Shown: piece by piece, positions 10,446 through 24,800 of the stretch | Layout: every line of letters begins with the position of its first letter | Numbering within the stretch: the first letter of the stretch is position 1 | Source of the DNA: Eumeta japonica | Lineage: Eukaryota; Arthropoda; Insecta; Lepidoptera; Psychidae | Reading direction: 5' to 3' | Assembly (NCBI GenBank): GCA_005406025.1 | Contig: BGZK01000293.1 | Coordinates: forward strand, 372,001 to 436,000 | Length of the DNA stretch: 64,000 nt | Position numbers and translations under genes: made by a program | The notes under the pieces: model-generated | What the model was told of the DNA's origin: nothing | The model's input: only the letters and a program-made list of their open reading frames with translations | Database searches by the model: none

Positions 10446-13400
10446 TAATACTATGAAAAATATATGAACATATTCGATGATATTTTGGTATTAAATATAA
10501 ATTATTAATGAAATGTGTAAAGTAGATGCAAATGTGAAAATATGTGTTAATAATATGCACCGAGTTTATCCGAGATCAGGGCTAGTGGTTGGTTTTGCTA
10601 TTGAGCATTCTCTGAGTTTAAAAATCTATATATGGCTCAATATATAATAATTACTACAGGATTTTTAATACCATTCACCTGAATTCACGATATATGATCC
10701 ACTAATCCACTTAGATTTCATACACTTACGTATGAATTTCGTCACCCGAATGGAGAGCTCGTATACCGGTTTATATTCTATATGATGTGGTAATTTGTAC
10801 TTCTTTAAGAATTTGAAGAAGTGGATCTAAACAAATTTGTATTTTGAGCGCTTCCCTTTAGCGATGCTTTTAGAAGTGCTAACAAGTAACCAAAGATAGC
10901 TATTTTTGTAATCTCGTTAGCAGCAGTCCGAAATAGAACTATGCCCAGAGCGAAAGATCTATGGAATTGTATACATTATATCTCATAATTGAATAAACAT
11001 TTTCCCATTATATGACGCATTTCACCATAGGCACTGTTTTATTGCATTATTTGGATTTCTGTAACTAAAGAAAATAGCCGATATTGTGTCACTTATATCA
11101 TAATTATAATAAAATTAATAAATACATAAATTTAAATAAAAAAATAATTAATCTTTTTAAATACTTTAAAAATAAAATAAGCAGTAATATTAATGTCTTC
11201 TGAGATTCTTATACTACTATTTAAAAAAAATATTTACCATTTGACTATTTCGTGTTTATATTTGGCCATTCCTTTCTTTTCATATGCGTACAATTAAACC
11301 GTCTTACAATGACGACAAAGGTATACTATATATCTTTGACTCTATTAATATATGCACTTGCAAGTGTTATCTCCCGGCTTTTAAGAAAAAAAATATCTCA
11401 CACAACTTTAAATTATCCTCTGGTTTCTATTTAAAATCACTACACTGTAATAATGACAAGGTGAACTTTATCCATCGCGTCATACCTGTACGTTTGTAAA
11501 TTTCTAGTTACAACGCACGAGAGCGTCCATTTAGATTTTACCATTAAAGCGACGCCCCTTTGGAGTAGGCCGATGTTGACAATTGTTTTCTTTGATATGA
11601 AAACTTTTACTTATTGTATTGATAGTACATTAAAGAAGGTACCCGAAGCCGACCAGCTAGTATGAAACATCACGGTTGTCAGTGAAACAAAAATAGATAT
11701 GCAGATGTCGTACCCTGCGAAGATCTGTTGTCTATGCCTATCATTTGGGTGATAATTTGTAAACGGAGAAATATAAGATATCAGAGTGAAAATATTTTTC
11801 TCGATATCGAAACGCGTTTAAAGTTAAAGTAGGCAGCTGACTCTCCTAAACATATATCAAGTCTGAAATGAAGAACAATACTCATGAAACTATTAAACCT
11901 ATTAATGTGAAATTTGTCAAAGTGTACAAGCTTTTTTGCTTTTCTATTTCATAAATTTCCATTTTGGCTTCGAAGCGAATCTGATTCGAAAATAATTTTG
12001 GAAAAGTTTGAAAAGTGCGAGTAATCTAGCATCCATATGAATAACTCTGAACAATATCTAGTAGCCTAATTAGATTATATGCCACCAAAACGTTTTCAAA
12101 GCGCACGCAGATGACTCTATTTCTCAAAATAGCCACAGTTACGCCTTCTCTATAGAATAAGCGTAATATTAAAAAAAAAAACGAAGTTTAATTGATCTAT
12201 TATTTACACATTTGTTATAATAAGAGAAGCATCAAAATAATGTAATATATGTACCGACGCTTCATAAGGGCAATTTGGCGCCAGAATAATGAATGCTATC
12301 TAAAGCAATGTCACAACGAACGGAGTGTCGCAAACTTCATCTCATTTACAAAGTGAAGTGGTGTACGTATGTACGGTGTGTACGGAGTAATCATGACAGA
12401 ATAAAAAAATTTGCTTTCTTAGGTATATTTACAGTCAATAATTTAAAATCATTTTTACTTATATCGTTTAGAAAATATAAATTAAGGAAACTATAAGGTA
12501 ATAACATAACACGTATTATTTATTTTAGTACAATAAAAAATACCGAACATTATAAGCTTTTTGAACTTTATGAACTTTGTGAAGTTTTAGTGGAAATTGC
12601 TGTATTCGCTTTTAAAAAATCCGTCTTCTACACAACACAGATAGAGACAGCGATTGCAAAAACACCTGCAAGCAGCATTCACGCTTAACGTTGACGATCT
12701 TGGAAACACCTGGACCAATAGATCTTGACTCACCCAGTGAAGCTAGGTTTCGTTTAAAAATCCGCATCTAAATCGTTTGTTCAACGCCGCGTTTGCACAA
12801 ACGGGCACAAAATACACACAGACGAAGGTTTAAAATTTAGAGCACTCCTCTTTTTACCTCGCCACTTAAATATTTACCTGCAGCTTGTGGCTGTTGGAAC
12901 AAGGCCAAAAGTTCTACAAAATTAAATATTGGATTTATATATATTTTTTTCCATTATTTACTTAATATATTTTTATAAAGTACCTTTTAAATTAGTCAGG
13001 AGTGTGCGTTATTTTACACGTAATAATGACAGGACGTTGGTTATAAAAAGTCAGTTTGTGGAAGTGTTTGGGTGTTGGTGTTGTATAAAAATATTTATTT
13101 TATTTACATATCTGAAACTACGGTCTTCTATTAATAACTTCGCAAGAAAGAGCAGAAAAAAGCGTGGGTGGAAATTTTCAGTTTGTTCAAATCGATAACA
13201 CTACTTCTTTTTTGCTCACGGTATTATTTACAATATGGGGGTTATCGTTGCATAAGCAAATATACTTGTGAGAGATTTTCTATATTACAATTACCACATT
13301 AAAAGTGTCTACGTTATGAAAAAGTGCACCGGGCTGACAAAATTGAATAAATAGAACTTATTGAATTTGGTCCGCCCTATGAACTTTTAAATAGAAATAA

Positions 13401-13660
13401 ATATACCTACATTAATAGTACCATGTATTATATTATCCGATTATATTATTGTAAATGATGTCGTATTCAATTTAGTAATAAATAACGATGGCAATAAGCT
13501 TATCGATAAATATTATGATCTCCAGTGCAGTGCCAATCGCTGGAGGAGCTAATAGGATTAGAAAGATACGCTTCTAGAATTTCTGCAGTGAAAAGGTTTA
13601 TCGGGTTACTGCAATTAGAAGAATTATGAAAAATAATAAGTAAGCACTAAAATGTCTTTA
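10446..13660. other. AT-rich stretch without a recognised gene
   Basis: Several 60-90 codon frames occur but have AT-driven composition (Phe, Ile, Lys, Tyr, Asn) and no family likeness. I see nothing else to annotate. Confidence 0.4.
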
Positions 13661-13662
13661 AT

Positions 13663-13732
13663 ACTTTTCTGTGACGTTGGAATACATGTTTTAATGGTTT
13701 ATTAAAATATGTATCGGAACGTCACAGAAAGT
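13663..13732. repeat. Near-perfect 33-base inverted repeat
   Basis: ACTTTTCTGTGACGTTGG then AATACATGTTTTAAT (13663-13695) is mirrored by ATTAAAATATGTAT then CGGAACGTCACAGAAAGT (13701-13732) with few mismatches and a five-base loop. The transcript would fold into a long hairpin. Confidence 0.7.
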
Positions 13733-15900
13733 TATTTGAACGGTTTTTCATTTTTTTTTTCTTAATTTTCTTGTATATGCTACTAGGTGTTTCGATATTT
13801 TAAGTCAACGGAAATAAAATCCATAGGTATAATAAGTAGGTGGATTGTAATTATAAGGACTCGTTTTAATATTATTTTATTATTATTATTCACCTTTTCA
13901 TTTCATTGAATCACGATATTACAAATAAAAGTACACAAGTATTTCAAAAGCATTCAATACATTTATTACAATTATTATGGAATTTCGTTTTGGAATAATA
14001 ATAGCATATAGATAGAATATAGTTGTAATAGAGGAATATGTTTTATTATGTTTGATGGTGTTCTCCATATATTATTTTGATACACTTTAATTTTTGGTAT
14101 CAGACAGTATCGGACAGGCATTTTGTGATTACCAAACCTGAAAGTCGAAGCCTTATCCTTATGTTAAGAATAAGGTTTTAATAGTCTTTCTAGATTTTAA
14201 TACTTTGAAATTTATATATTAACGAAATATCTTTGCTTTTATATTCAACTTTTGATTTAAGATTCGATATCCGTTGGTGATGACCACCACACCGCCGCCC
14301 ATAACTATTAATTTTAAGTCTATTTTCATAATAACACTATCAAGACTTACTTTTGTTAAAAATCATATTAATGGTATAAACTAAATGTCTAATACATTAC
14401 AATCTAGACGGCAACACTTTCAGAGTGGCATATTTCTTACAATGTTTTCTTAGCACTGCTCCGAAAACACTAGAGAAAAAATTTCATGATGTAGTAACAC
14501 TTGTGACTAATTTCTTCATAAATGTTATTTTATGTATTCTTTACTAATTTCCTAAAATAGTTATGTTGTTAAATATAATTGTTTTATTCGCATGGAAAGC
14601 ATGAGTCGCAAGTTATATATGCCAACAGACACTCATCATTTTAAAAGGGCACCGCGTCATCCGTATAAGAAATAAATTAATAATTTACGCTCATTGTAGT
14701 AGTAATAGGAAAGTGTAAAGGTTACATAGTTTTTCAATATTTCGTTTGTCGATGTAGATGCGTGCACGCAATCGACAAAGCATGACAATTAATACGCGAC
14801 ATATCAAAACACATACACATTAAAACAAATACATTTATCTCTATAAAAAGAAAAAAAAAGATGCATAATTTGTATTTATGGATCACCGCTCGCACACTAA
14901 GTTCTATAAATTATACTACTATAATTTATTATAATATCCCATACACGTTATAAAATTAACTTGACATATGATTATCTAGATTTAGTTTTGAAACATGTGT
15001 AACATCATAATATGTCATGAATAAAGCAGCACAGTTGAGATTTTTCCATCTTTCTTTTCTGGATCAATATCATCTGTGTGGTATAAAAAATTCCCTACTA
15101 AGGACATTCCTTGAAGAATTCCCCTACTAACTATTGGATCTATCTTAATAGATCTAGAATAGATATTATAGAAAGGAACCGCAACCCATAACATAATGTA
15201 ATTAAAAACACCTGACTAAACTTTAAAAATGATATACACAACCTAACTATAAATATTGTATCAGATAATACAATTTTTTTTACTGTAAAAAATATTTCAG
15301 TCAGATCAGTATAGATCATGGAGAGAAGAATAAGAACATGTTAACAAATTAACGTCATAAGTCAGACGCTGACTCTGAGAGCTATTATAAAAATATTTTT
15401 GTTATTCCATAACAAGTGTCACAACTTTAGCTTGTACATGATATACATGTACGATGATAATTAATATTCAATGTAGCTGACGGCCAAAAATATTGAACTT
15501 ATGGTATGGAATAATTATTAAACATATATATTATCACTTTAGACTATGTAGATATATGACTATGTCAATACGTTATCCTACGGTGCACATTTATTAAAAA
15601 ACTATACACAATCATGTCTTTTATGGTGGTTATTGGATCCGCATGAATGTATGTTCACATCATAAATGCAGTTGACGGTGTGACGGCACGTGGTTACATC
15701 ACTATATCGGTTACATCTCTACGAAATAAATCATAACATAAAATGCTTGATTTGTTTAAAACATTTGTTGCATTTAAATTGTAACAAAAGAAATGTATAA
15801 ATGATTGTTGTTGCGTTTGTTTACATTGCGTTATTGTTCTTGTCGTCATTTATTGTTGGCCTGCGCATTTGATTTAAACAATATGGTAAAATCATTACTT
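13733..15900. other. AT-rich stretch without a gene
   Basis: No coding sequence or recognisable element is seen; only poly-A/T runs and short AT motifs. Confidence 0.4.
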
Positions 15901-15907
15901 TACAAAA

Positions 15908-16110
15908 CACGAGCTTCGGTGGCTGGGTAGTCAGCGCGCTATCTCTAAATGAGAAGCGGCAGTGATCGTTAGTAATCTTCAACTAATATAGATGTGCCAT
16001 CAGGAAGTACTTAAATTCCAAGTTACTCAATGTCAATAATAAATTGTGCAGGAGTATGCTTCTGTAATGTGGTGATACAGAATGTTACATGAAAGAAACC
16101 TGAAACAAAA
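15908..16110 (+). mobile_element. tRNA-like SINE head fragment
   Basis: GAGCTTCGGTGGCTGGGTAG and TCAGCGCGCTATCTC resemble the tRNA-derived head (A-box type) of lepidopteran SINEs. The following B box is degenerate, so this is not a tRNA gene. Confidence 0.35.
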
Positions 16111-16924
16111 GTTAAACTCTTCTTCTATCTTCTATTAAGGTACAAAATTTTACTAGCGCTCTAGAAACATTTAAGCCTTAGCAACAACTGTAGTAGCTTT
16201 TAGGACGTATCGAAGGTCGATTAAAGTCCTTCTTAGAAATCGAATATTACCAGACAGCCTTCTGACAGGGCTCTATAGTTTCCGAAAAATATAAGCTCCA
16301 ATATACTGAATACATTCCTTGTATTAAATTAAACTTATATTAATCCAGATGGTTCAAAATTACCATACGATATTTAATTTTATACACGAAATAATCCTTC
16401 TAAGAAAAAAGTGTTTTATCAAGCTATTAATGCACGTGGAGAGATGAAACCACCTAAGGGCTGATTTACCGATGGTCAAATAACCTGTTAAATAATAGTT
16501 GTTGGTCGAATAGGACGTACCTTGATTTTCCAGATATAATAATCAGTCTAAGTAAATTTTAACCATCTGTTGAATAAAGATAACCTGATCGACTATTAAG
16601 CGAATAGAGTGTTATTCTTTAGATGACTAATATATTTTGTCAAATATCTCTATCAGTTTTTGATTGTATCTGGTTGTTCAAGCCTCAAAAAAATTGAATA
16701 AGTGCGAATAGGATACTCGCACTTTGATTTCTTGCAAAATTATTAATTTCATTCATCAAAAGTCTGAATTATTTTCGTCTGTTTTCAATACCGTCACTGG
16801 CTGAGATACTGGTTCTAGGAATTCCGAAACTTTTGCTTCTAAAAAAATCGAATTGTTCTAGGGATCTTATTACTTTCCAGAAAAAAAAATTACGATAAAC
16901 GTCATACATTATAATGATTTGTCG

Positions 16925-17245
16925 AATCAACTACGAGGTCATTTAAAGTGTGATAAAGCCATGCTAGCTGCATCACAAAAACGACCGGTGAGACACCATA
17001 CTCTCAAAGAATACAGACGCGAAGAAGTAACTTCCGCTGTTGTCTTTCGTCTAGAAAATGAGTGTTCCGTTGGCTCACTTCCCCTTCCCCCTCCATCACC
17101 TCACTTTACCTTCCATTAACAAATTTTCATCTTCATCAGACACTCTGTTCTTAAGCCAGCAACGCGTTAGAGACTTCTTTGCTGGAGCGTTGATGAGCAC
17201 TGATGGCTCGCATGCTCGTTTGCCTTTCCTAAATGTTATATACAA
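16925..17245 (+). mobile_element. SINE/LINE-tail-like repeat, copy 3
   Basis: It contains CCATACTCTC, a C-rich CCCCTCCATCACCTCACTTT tract, GCCAGCAACGCGTTAGAGAC and GATGGCTCGCATGCTCGTTT in the same order as the copies at 10095 and 30215. It lies just upstream of a TIR element (17335). The frames at 16919, 17058 and 17096 are shadows. Confidence 0.6.
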
Positions 17246-17334
17246 AAAGGAGAGGCAGATTAAGTAAAAATATATTGATTTTCCATTATATTGCATAGTT
17301 GCCCACTGCTCAAGCATTAGAGTGAGCCATGAGT

Positions 17335-17701
17335 AATGTGACCGTTTTCATTTTTGTCAAAACGGGACATTGGAAAAAAAATCCGCAACTGTATCATAAA
17401 AAATAAAATCACTGCTTGTTTGTTAAATGAAGCTTGTTACAAGAAATTTGTAACGAAACAAGCAGTGATGAAAATGGTGATTCAAGTCAGAAAAAAACGC
17501 TGCTGACGCGCTTAAACGGTTTACGCCGGATAAATCATAAGGGATGTATGTGTTTTTATCGGTGTATAATTCAATTAAAAATCCTTGACCTTTACTTGAA
17601 AACGGGACAATTCAGCGTCCCGAAGCTTTTCTCGGGGACACCGGAACGGAATAACCGAAAAAAGGGACAGTCCCATTTAAAACGGGACGAATGGTCACTT
17701 T
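17335..17701. mobile_element. hAT-like MITE of about 367 bp with target duplication
   Basis: The ends AATGTGACC and GGTCACTTT are inverted repeats, each followed inward by AAAACGGGAC or its complement. The element is flanked by the direct repeat AGCCATGAGT (17325-17334 and 17702-17711), consistent with an 8-10 base target duplication. An inner inverted repeat (ATCACTGCTTGTTT near 17408, AAACAAGCAGTGAT near 17457) is also present. The frame 17434-17703 inside it is a shadow. Confidence 0.7.
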
Positions 17702-17933
17702 AGCCATGAGTGTAAAAGGCTACAAGAATATAAAAAATTGGACCATGGCCCACACGCCTACACACCTACAACGTACATGGCTTAGCACGCTGCGATTATA
17801 CGACGCATTGTGATGGCGAGTTTTGTGACAAGAGACCGACAAATGTTTTCTGATGGGTTAGCGCTTCATTATGAAAAACCTTATATGTATGTAGTCAATG
17901 TATACGCATGTGTATATAATCAATGTAGTCTTC

Positions 17934-17959
17934 TGAAAGAGAAATGTATTTCTCTTTCA
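17934..17959. repeat. Perfect 12-base hairpin
   Basis: TGAAAGAGAAAT and ATTTCTCTTTCA are separated by two bases. Confidence 0.6.
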
Positions 17960-18137
17960 CATTACAACATTGAAGAATGGAAATAAATATACCTGCTCCT
18001 CTTTTTTCGTAGGTAAATTACTTATCAATCATCTTTTGCTTTTTTTTCTTAAAACTTTGGACGCTGTATATAATTCATTAGGGTTAAACATTTTTCTTTG
18101 TTTGGAAAAAAAAGCGATACAAAACAACAGTTTTGTT

Positions 18138-18195
18138 GGATAAGTTCCTCTTAGACTGATAATCAACAGATTATCAGTCTAAGAGGAACTTATCC
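18138..18195. repeat. Perfect 26-base hairpin
   Basis: GGATAAGTTCCTCTTAGACT plus GATAAT (18138-18163) is repeated exactly in reverse complement at 18170-18195, with a six-base CAACAG loop. The perfect match suggests recent origin or selection for structure. Confidence 0.85.
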
Positions 18196-18768
18196 GTTTC
18201 ATCAATAACTTTGCCGTTTAAATTAGTTTCTAGATGCACGAATTTCATTATCATGCAAACTGGAAATCCATCTGAAATAAATATCGACATTTCACTACTT
18301 CGAATTTCGCAATCTTCGTTCAAGTTTTCACGGCCATCCGCATCCTTTGGGAGTATTAAAATTTGATTGGGGTCTGTGATATTAATTTTGAGCCAGCATT
18401 TCTACGCAGTCTTTTATTCATAGGAATGGATATATTAAATTAACTGGTTCGTAATATTTACAACATTTTCGTTCGAATTGAAATGTAAACAGTTGTTATA
18501 AAATACTTGATGCTTTGTTGTTTGCTTTTTTTTAAGTGATCATTCATGAGGCCTTATTATGAGGTCATGACAAAAAAATTAAATAATGAGGATGAAAAAA
18601 TGCATAAAAAAAAGGCTTGTATTGATATATGCAAACAGTAACAATATCAATATAAGAAGTTTTTTTTTTTTATGTTTGATTTTAACTTATAAGGTATCAA
18701 GAATAAATCAATCTCTTTAGCTATATATTGATATGTATGTAAAATGAAAGTAAAAAAAAAACTAGAAA

Positions 18769-18825
18769 TGTCGTGGGGCACCTGATTGGAACGAAGTTCC
18801 TTTCACTATATAATACTTATTAAAT
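18769..18825. mobile_element. Terminal fragment of the GGAACGAAGTTCC element
   Basis: TGTCGTGGGGCACCTGATTG then GAACGAAGTTCCTTTC matches the reverse complement of the right end of the element at 45302-45960 (GTCGTGGGACACCAGG then GAACGAAGTTCCTTC). Only one end is seen here. Confidence 0.5.
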
Positions 18826-21800
18826 AACAGGCACATTGAAATAAATTAAAGACGTTTGAGAGTAATTAAAGGAAAAATATAGAATATTTGAATGAATAAT
18901 GGTAATAAAATGATACATATTTTTAATATAATGCAATAAAAGACGTATTATTAATTATTGTAAAAAAACCAAAGAGTTCTATTTAATATTTTAGGAAAAG
19001 AATACGTTTTTTAAAAAAATTGATGCAAAATTGTGAATTATAAACTATTTAAAACATAAATTACAGACACAATGAATTAAAGTGACATATGAAATTAATT
19101 AAATTAAAATAAAAATAATATCCCATCAATCAACATATTGGTTATGAAAGCACTAAACAGCGTTATTTGCTTTATTTGTTAAAGAATTTGTCAAATTCGT
19201 CATTATGCATAATTATGTAATTTTTATACTACCCTTACATATATACTTATAAATCATATTTATGAGTACTGAATTTAGCCATATGGAAGGGTCGTTATAT
19301 TTTTGTTACGTTACGATTTTTACACGTCAACTCCTACCGCAAGATACGTTAAGAAACTTCCTTCCAAAAATTATGTCATAGAAGAGTTGAAATTTCAAAT
19401 AATTTAACTTTTTCATGTCTAGATATAAATTTTGAAAATTATATGTAGAAGTGTACCAAAACCATATTTAAGATACGTGCCTATATATCTGTAATATAAA
19501 TATTACAAAACAATCTTATCTGACTTTTTATATTCTTGTTCTAATACATCTAGTTCAACAGTTATATCATATTAAAAGTATGGACTCATAATTAAATTAT
19601 AAGTTTATATGGAAATATTTTCTTGAGTATCACAAGACACCTAAGGAAATCTAGGTTAAGTATCTTGAGGTAGTCTTTGTTTTAACTGTAAGTGCGGTTG
19701 AAGCTTCGAAACTATAAGACGAACTTTGATGAAACTTTCTTCTTCGGGTGGGTTATTGTTTAGCAAGAATATGGTCGTTACTCTTAGGAGGTTGTCAGAT
19801 CGCATACCATACCATAAAGGTTAGACAGTGAGTGCATTTTTTATATATCAATATGTACTTTATACAATTAATGCATTTACACCATACCAAAAACACTTTT
19901 TTACTGACTTCATTGTAAAAAATTAAAAGGTTTTGATATAATAATTAAACAAAAATAAGTGCCCTTTATAGTAAAATTTGGTCTATTAAAATTTTATTAG
20001 CACGTGCGTTGACATATTAAAAATATTTTCATAAAAAATCTTTTCTAAAACTATTTTAAAATAAATGGAGCATCACTGCTCATTTAGTATCGTGAAGTGT
20101 ATATGCAAAGGCAAAAAAAAAACGATTGAAAAAGGCCGTGTTGGAATACAAAAGAAGAAAGTGAGGAGAACTAAGGTATGCGACAAACTTTCAAATTAAT
20201 CAAATATTTAACAGAAAACGCAACGTAGGATTATGGTCACCACATTTATTTTCTGATCCCGAGACCAGATCACTTAAACTGATAAGTGGCCATGAAGTTA
20301 TGATATTTGCAAAAATGTTACTCACTTTATATTCCAAGTACTTTGAGTTGCAACGGCATCGTAAATTTTGAGTCTCAAAGAAGTATTTTAGAAAAAAATT
20401 TTTAACCTCCCGCTATTTTACAATTTTTATTAAATTGCGTAGTTACTATTTCCACCTCGATTTACAAAAATCGAATTTTCTGCAGATTTTGACGTTTTAG
20501 TGTCCTAGGTATTTATTTCGACCATTTACGAGAGATATATGTGTGTTTGTGGGCGCGTGCGAGTGTGCGTGCGTTTGCGTGTATGGACGTGTTGAAAAAA
20601 AATATTTTAAGAAATATTTTTTAGAATACTTCTTAAACTACTCCACCGATAACTTCTAAAAGCTATAACTGGCTCTTCTGCTCAGAGAGCAACGCACATC
20701 ATTGCAAACTGCATCAAACTCGGTTGGATTGGTCGAGAGATATTTTTAAAGAATAAATTCGCAAAAGAGAAATTTTACTATAACTTCTAAGGTTCTTAGT
20801 GGATTGTTGTCTATCGGTCAACTTTGTTTGCTTATAAAAGTGCGTTGAATACCGCAAAGCAAATCAAGATCGGACAACGCATTCGATAGTTATCTTAGTT
20901 TAAAACTTGATGGCATACAGGGAGAGCCCCCCAGACAAAACAATAAAACAAAACGATTAGTTGCAATTAAGATTTATTAAATTCGAGAACTTCATTGTTA
21001 ACAAAACAAAATTACAACGAAAGTTAATTAATTGTTTTTATTTTCATTCGAATACATAGAGAGGTTAGTGAAATTTGAGAAAAGGGATGTTTATATTTTT
21101 GAATTTGTAATATCACAAACTTGATGATTTATAAATTTTCAGACAGCTCACTGACGTACGTCAAAACAATCCGAAATTCCGAAAAAATTTCAAACCTCTT
21201 TTCTAATTTCTCTATTGCATGAATTACCTATAAAAAGCTTTCGTATTTTGATTTTGATTTTCCAGGAGCAAAATTATTAATAACTTCATTGTCCATTACT
21301 TCAGGTGGTGTCAATATCATCATCATCGTATTGACGATGTCAGTATCATCTGTATCATCCATGTCTGAATCACTCCAGGACTACGACTCATTTTTCGTCT
21401 TTTTTTATTATTTTTATATGAATTAAATACCTATATATAACGAATAATGAAAATAAAATTGAAATCGTCTGTTATTTCAACTACACTATTTTAATATTGA
21501 CAGTTTCATTGTAACTTATTTCACCTTTTTTTAATTTTAGCAGTTGTTATTGTGGATTTGCATGCGACAAGTATAATTTACGTAAGACAAGTAGACTTGT
21601 CGCATTCAAATAAACATTTGATTTACGAAAAAAACTAACTCGTAATTGTAAAATGTTAAAATAGCTACTTTTAAACCGTAAAAATATGCGCTAAGATAAT
21701 AATAATATATGTTCCGCATGAGTGATAGAAACAAATAGCGTTTTATTTAAACAAATTTAGTTGTTTGAACTCGAAGAGTTAAAAACGTAATAAAACTACA

Positions 21801-24800
21801 TTTTTGATTTCAGAAAGCTTAGAAAAACGTCTCTCTTGGAGAAACTTTTAAGCTCAAACTCAGTAATTTATTGATAGGTATTAACAATTTTGAGATTGTA
21901 AGTAACAAAAAGAGTCAAGAATGCCTTATAAAACTAATGATGTCAACTATCTTGTCCAATTTTAGAGCTCAATAAGCTTAAAGGCAAATTTTTAAATCTT
22001 TAGGACTACTCATTTTTTTAATAGCTCAAATACATATCGCTAAATATCATAACGGCAAGTCTTAGGGATGGACTGCACGGTCAAACGTTTTACAAATTTT
22101 TTTGGTGATTTCAAAAATATTCAATCTATCATTTACTAAATTGTACTGTTTCAAATCCTAAACATAACATTCAGGAATTACAATGTGTTATTACGAATAT
22201 TATTGATTATTTCAACTGAAGATGTTTTCAAAATGGACAAATGGAGTGATGTAATGATATTATTAATAGAAAAAGGCAACCAGCAGATTGATATATCAGG
22301 TATTAGCATGAGTTAAATAAATAAAATCATTTAGGAATTACAATTTATTTGTTAAATGAATATTTTACACTCTAATGGAAAAACAAAAGCACAATTTAAA
22401 TGGCTGGTTTTTCTAATGGTAATAATTGAGTAAAATAATATTTCACAAAGTATGGTTGGTTTCAACAGTGAAAAAGTTGACACCGATCAAAACGAAACAT
22501 CTCTCACCACTGAGGTACAGGTACAAGCCCAAAAAAAGAAGAGCTACAGACAAAGTTCCACAGAGGGAAAACAACCATGTGAATATCTAACGCTTCTTTC
22601 TCGACCACAATACTTCTATCTGTCATCGATAACCAAACGTATGTCCGTGTGTGTTTGTGTGTATGTGCGCGCGCGTGTCTTCGAATTAATTTCGGCCACA
22701 AACGCAGCTTTGGGAATGCGTTAAACGACACATTTACCCTAGAGTAGCGACCTGAATCTTTGCAATGGCGCCGACAAAGCGTTCCGATCTATGATTTCCG
22801 TTCAAACGTCGGACGTCTATGAATAGTAATGGGTTCATTTCAATAATTTGTGACGTCGTATTGCGATACAGGAAATGAGTTGTGATTACAAATGACTTAA
22901 GTTCACTGAAAAAAATTCTATGTCAACGTCAAATTATGTCTCAGCAGTGGCGTCATTTAAACCTAATACAACTAGAGTATTATATCATTTATGGCTTTAT
23001 GTCTATCTATACGGTTTTTATTAAAATCTCTATCCTAAACCTAATCCTGATGTCGATATCGATATCGATAACTCCCGATATCGATCACATTCCCGATATC
23101 GATCTTACTCCTTTTTCATCTTTCTCCCGCACGTTTTCGCTCTGCCTTTCTCTCAACATTCATCTCATTCTTTCTACTTTCCCTTACGACCATCCTCATT
23201 CTCTCCCTCGTCAAGTAAAGCGAGGAAATATACAGTTATTTTTGATTGTATATACATATATGCGTCTATGGATGTATCATATGAAGGATGCGTCTTAGGT
23301 TACTCGCTGTAACAAAATCCATTATAAAACCTGGTTAGATAACATATATCCACACTAAGCAAAAACCATGTGTATTTGTACTTTGATTCTTGATCTTTAA
23401 GCGAACAAATTCACATGCAGAAAGACAGAGAGACGTGTGTTGTAATATAAATATATTAATACGTAAAAAACATTACATACAAAGAACTATGTGCGAAATT
23501 ATTTTTTCATTACACATAATTAACAATTTTGTGAGATTTTTGATTATAAGAATTTTATTAACAAGTTTGTATAGAAATATTCACTTAATTTATTAAAAAA
23601 TATTAAAAAGTGGCAAAGGTAAGGCAAACATCGTTTTGTCAACAACTGTATGAAGTAATATGTCATAAATTTGTATCAAAAATGAAATCAATAAAACATA
23701 CCTTTGAATGTTATTTATGTGAAAAGACATATTTCATGAATTTTCAAACTCAGAAAATATTTCCTGAAATTTATTAACTCGAATGCTCCAATCCGAAATA
23801 GAAGCCACAGCCGCGTGGCGCTGACGTGGCCAGCCGAACGTGGCTAACGTGACCGTCAGCTACAGTAGGAAACGCACATGAAACTTCGCAATAAATAAAT
23901 ATTTTTTACTTATTCATCTTGAAACAGGGAATATTTTCCTCTGTTCTTGACAATTCGTTCTATGACGTCCACTGTTATCTTTTTCCGCTGTCCTACGTCG
24001 ATACAGTTCTATATAAGGTCGGTGGATTTAAAAAGTGGTGAGCTTAAGGCGACTACACATTTCAAACAATAGCCGATTCTAAAAACTCGATTTTTCAAGT
24101 AATTAAAAATATTTTTAACCGATACCGACTTCAAAAACAACTAATTATTCAATGATTTTAGGATTTTTGAAGTTTTTTTTGAAAAGTCTTTTATTTAATG
24201 TTCTTGCGATCGATATGTATCAAAATTATTATACTGATTTCGTCGATTATGGCAAAATGAATTATATTATTGACAAATGAATTATATTACTGTTAAGGTA
24301 AGATAGGATTATGTTACGTACAGTGAAATCATTAAAATTGACTATTAAAATTTGACTAAACCACTAACAAGTTACTTTTAAAACATATAATTTATAATTC
24401 GATAATTTAAAATACATTTGGACTACAAATTAAATGGCATAGTTGAAAAAATGATGTCCTTCAATTGTATAATTGAAGAGTACTTAAAAATGTTATTTAA
24501 TCAATATTATTGCCTCTTTCAGTATTATAACACTGAATAATTCAGTAGGAAAGCTAAAACTATCCAATCGTTAAAACGACGATAAAAATCATGAAAGATT
24601 CTCAACGGGCATTGTCTATTCAGACTATAATTTTACTAAAGCTCGAATATGTACTAACCATTAAGTCTAGTACATATGCGGAAAAAATAGAAATAGATCA
24701 AATGGAGTGTAGAAATGAACAATGAAAGTTTGCCTACAAGTTATTTATTGTTCACTAATGTTGTTACACATTGACAGTGTAATTAATGATGTTGATATTA

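Noticed and set aside
15908..16000. Possible tRNA gene
   Set aside because: A box-like head only; no B box in register and no cloverleaf, so called as a SINE fragment.
22882..23298. 138-codon frame on the + strand
   Set aside because: Composition is low complexity (Ile, Ser, Leu), it crosses a GATATCGAT cluster, and no family or domain is recognisable.
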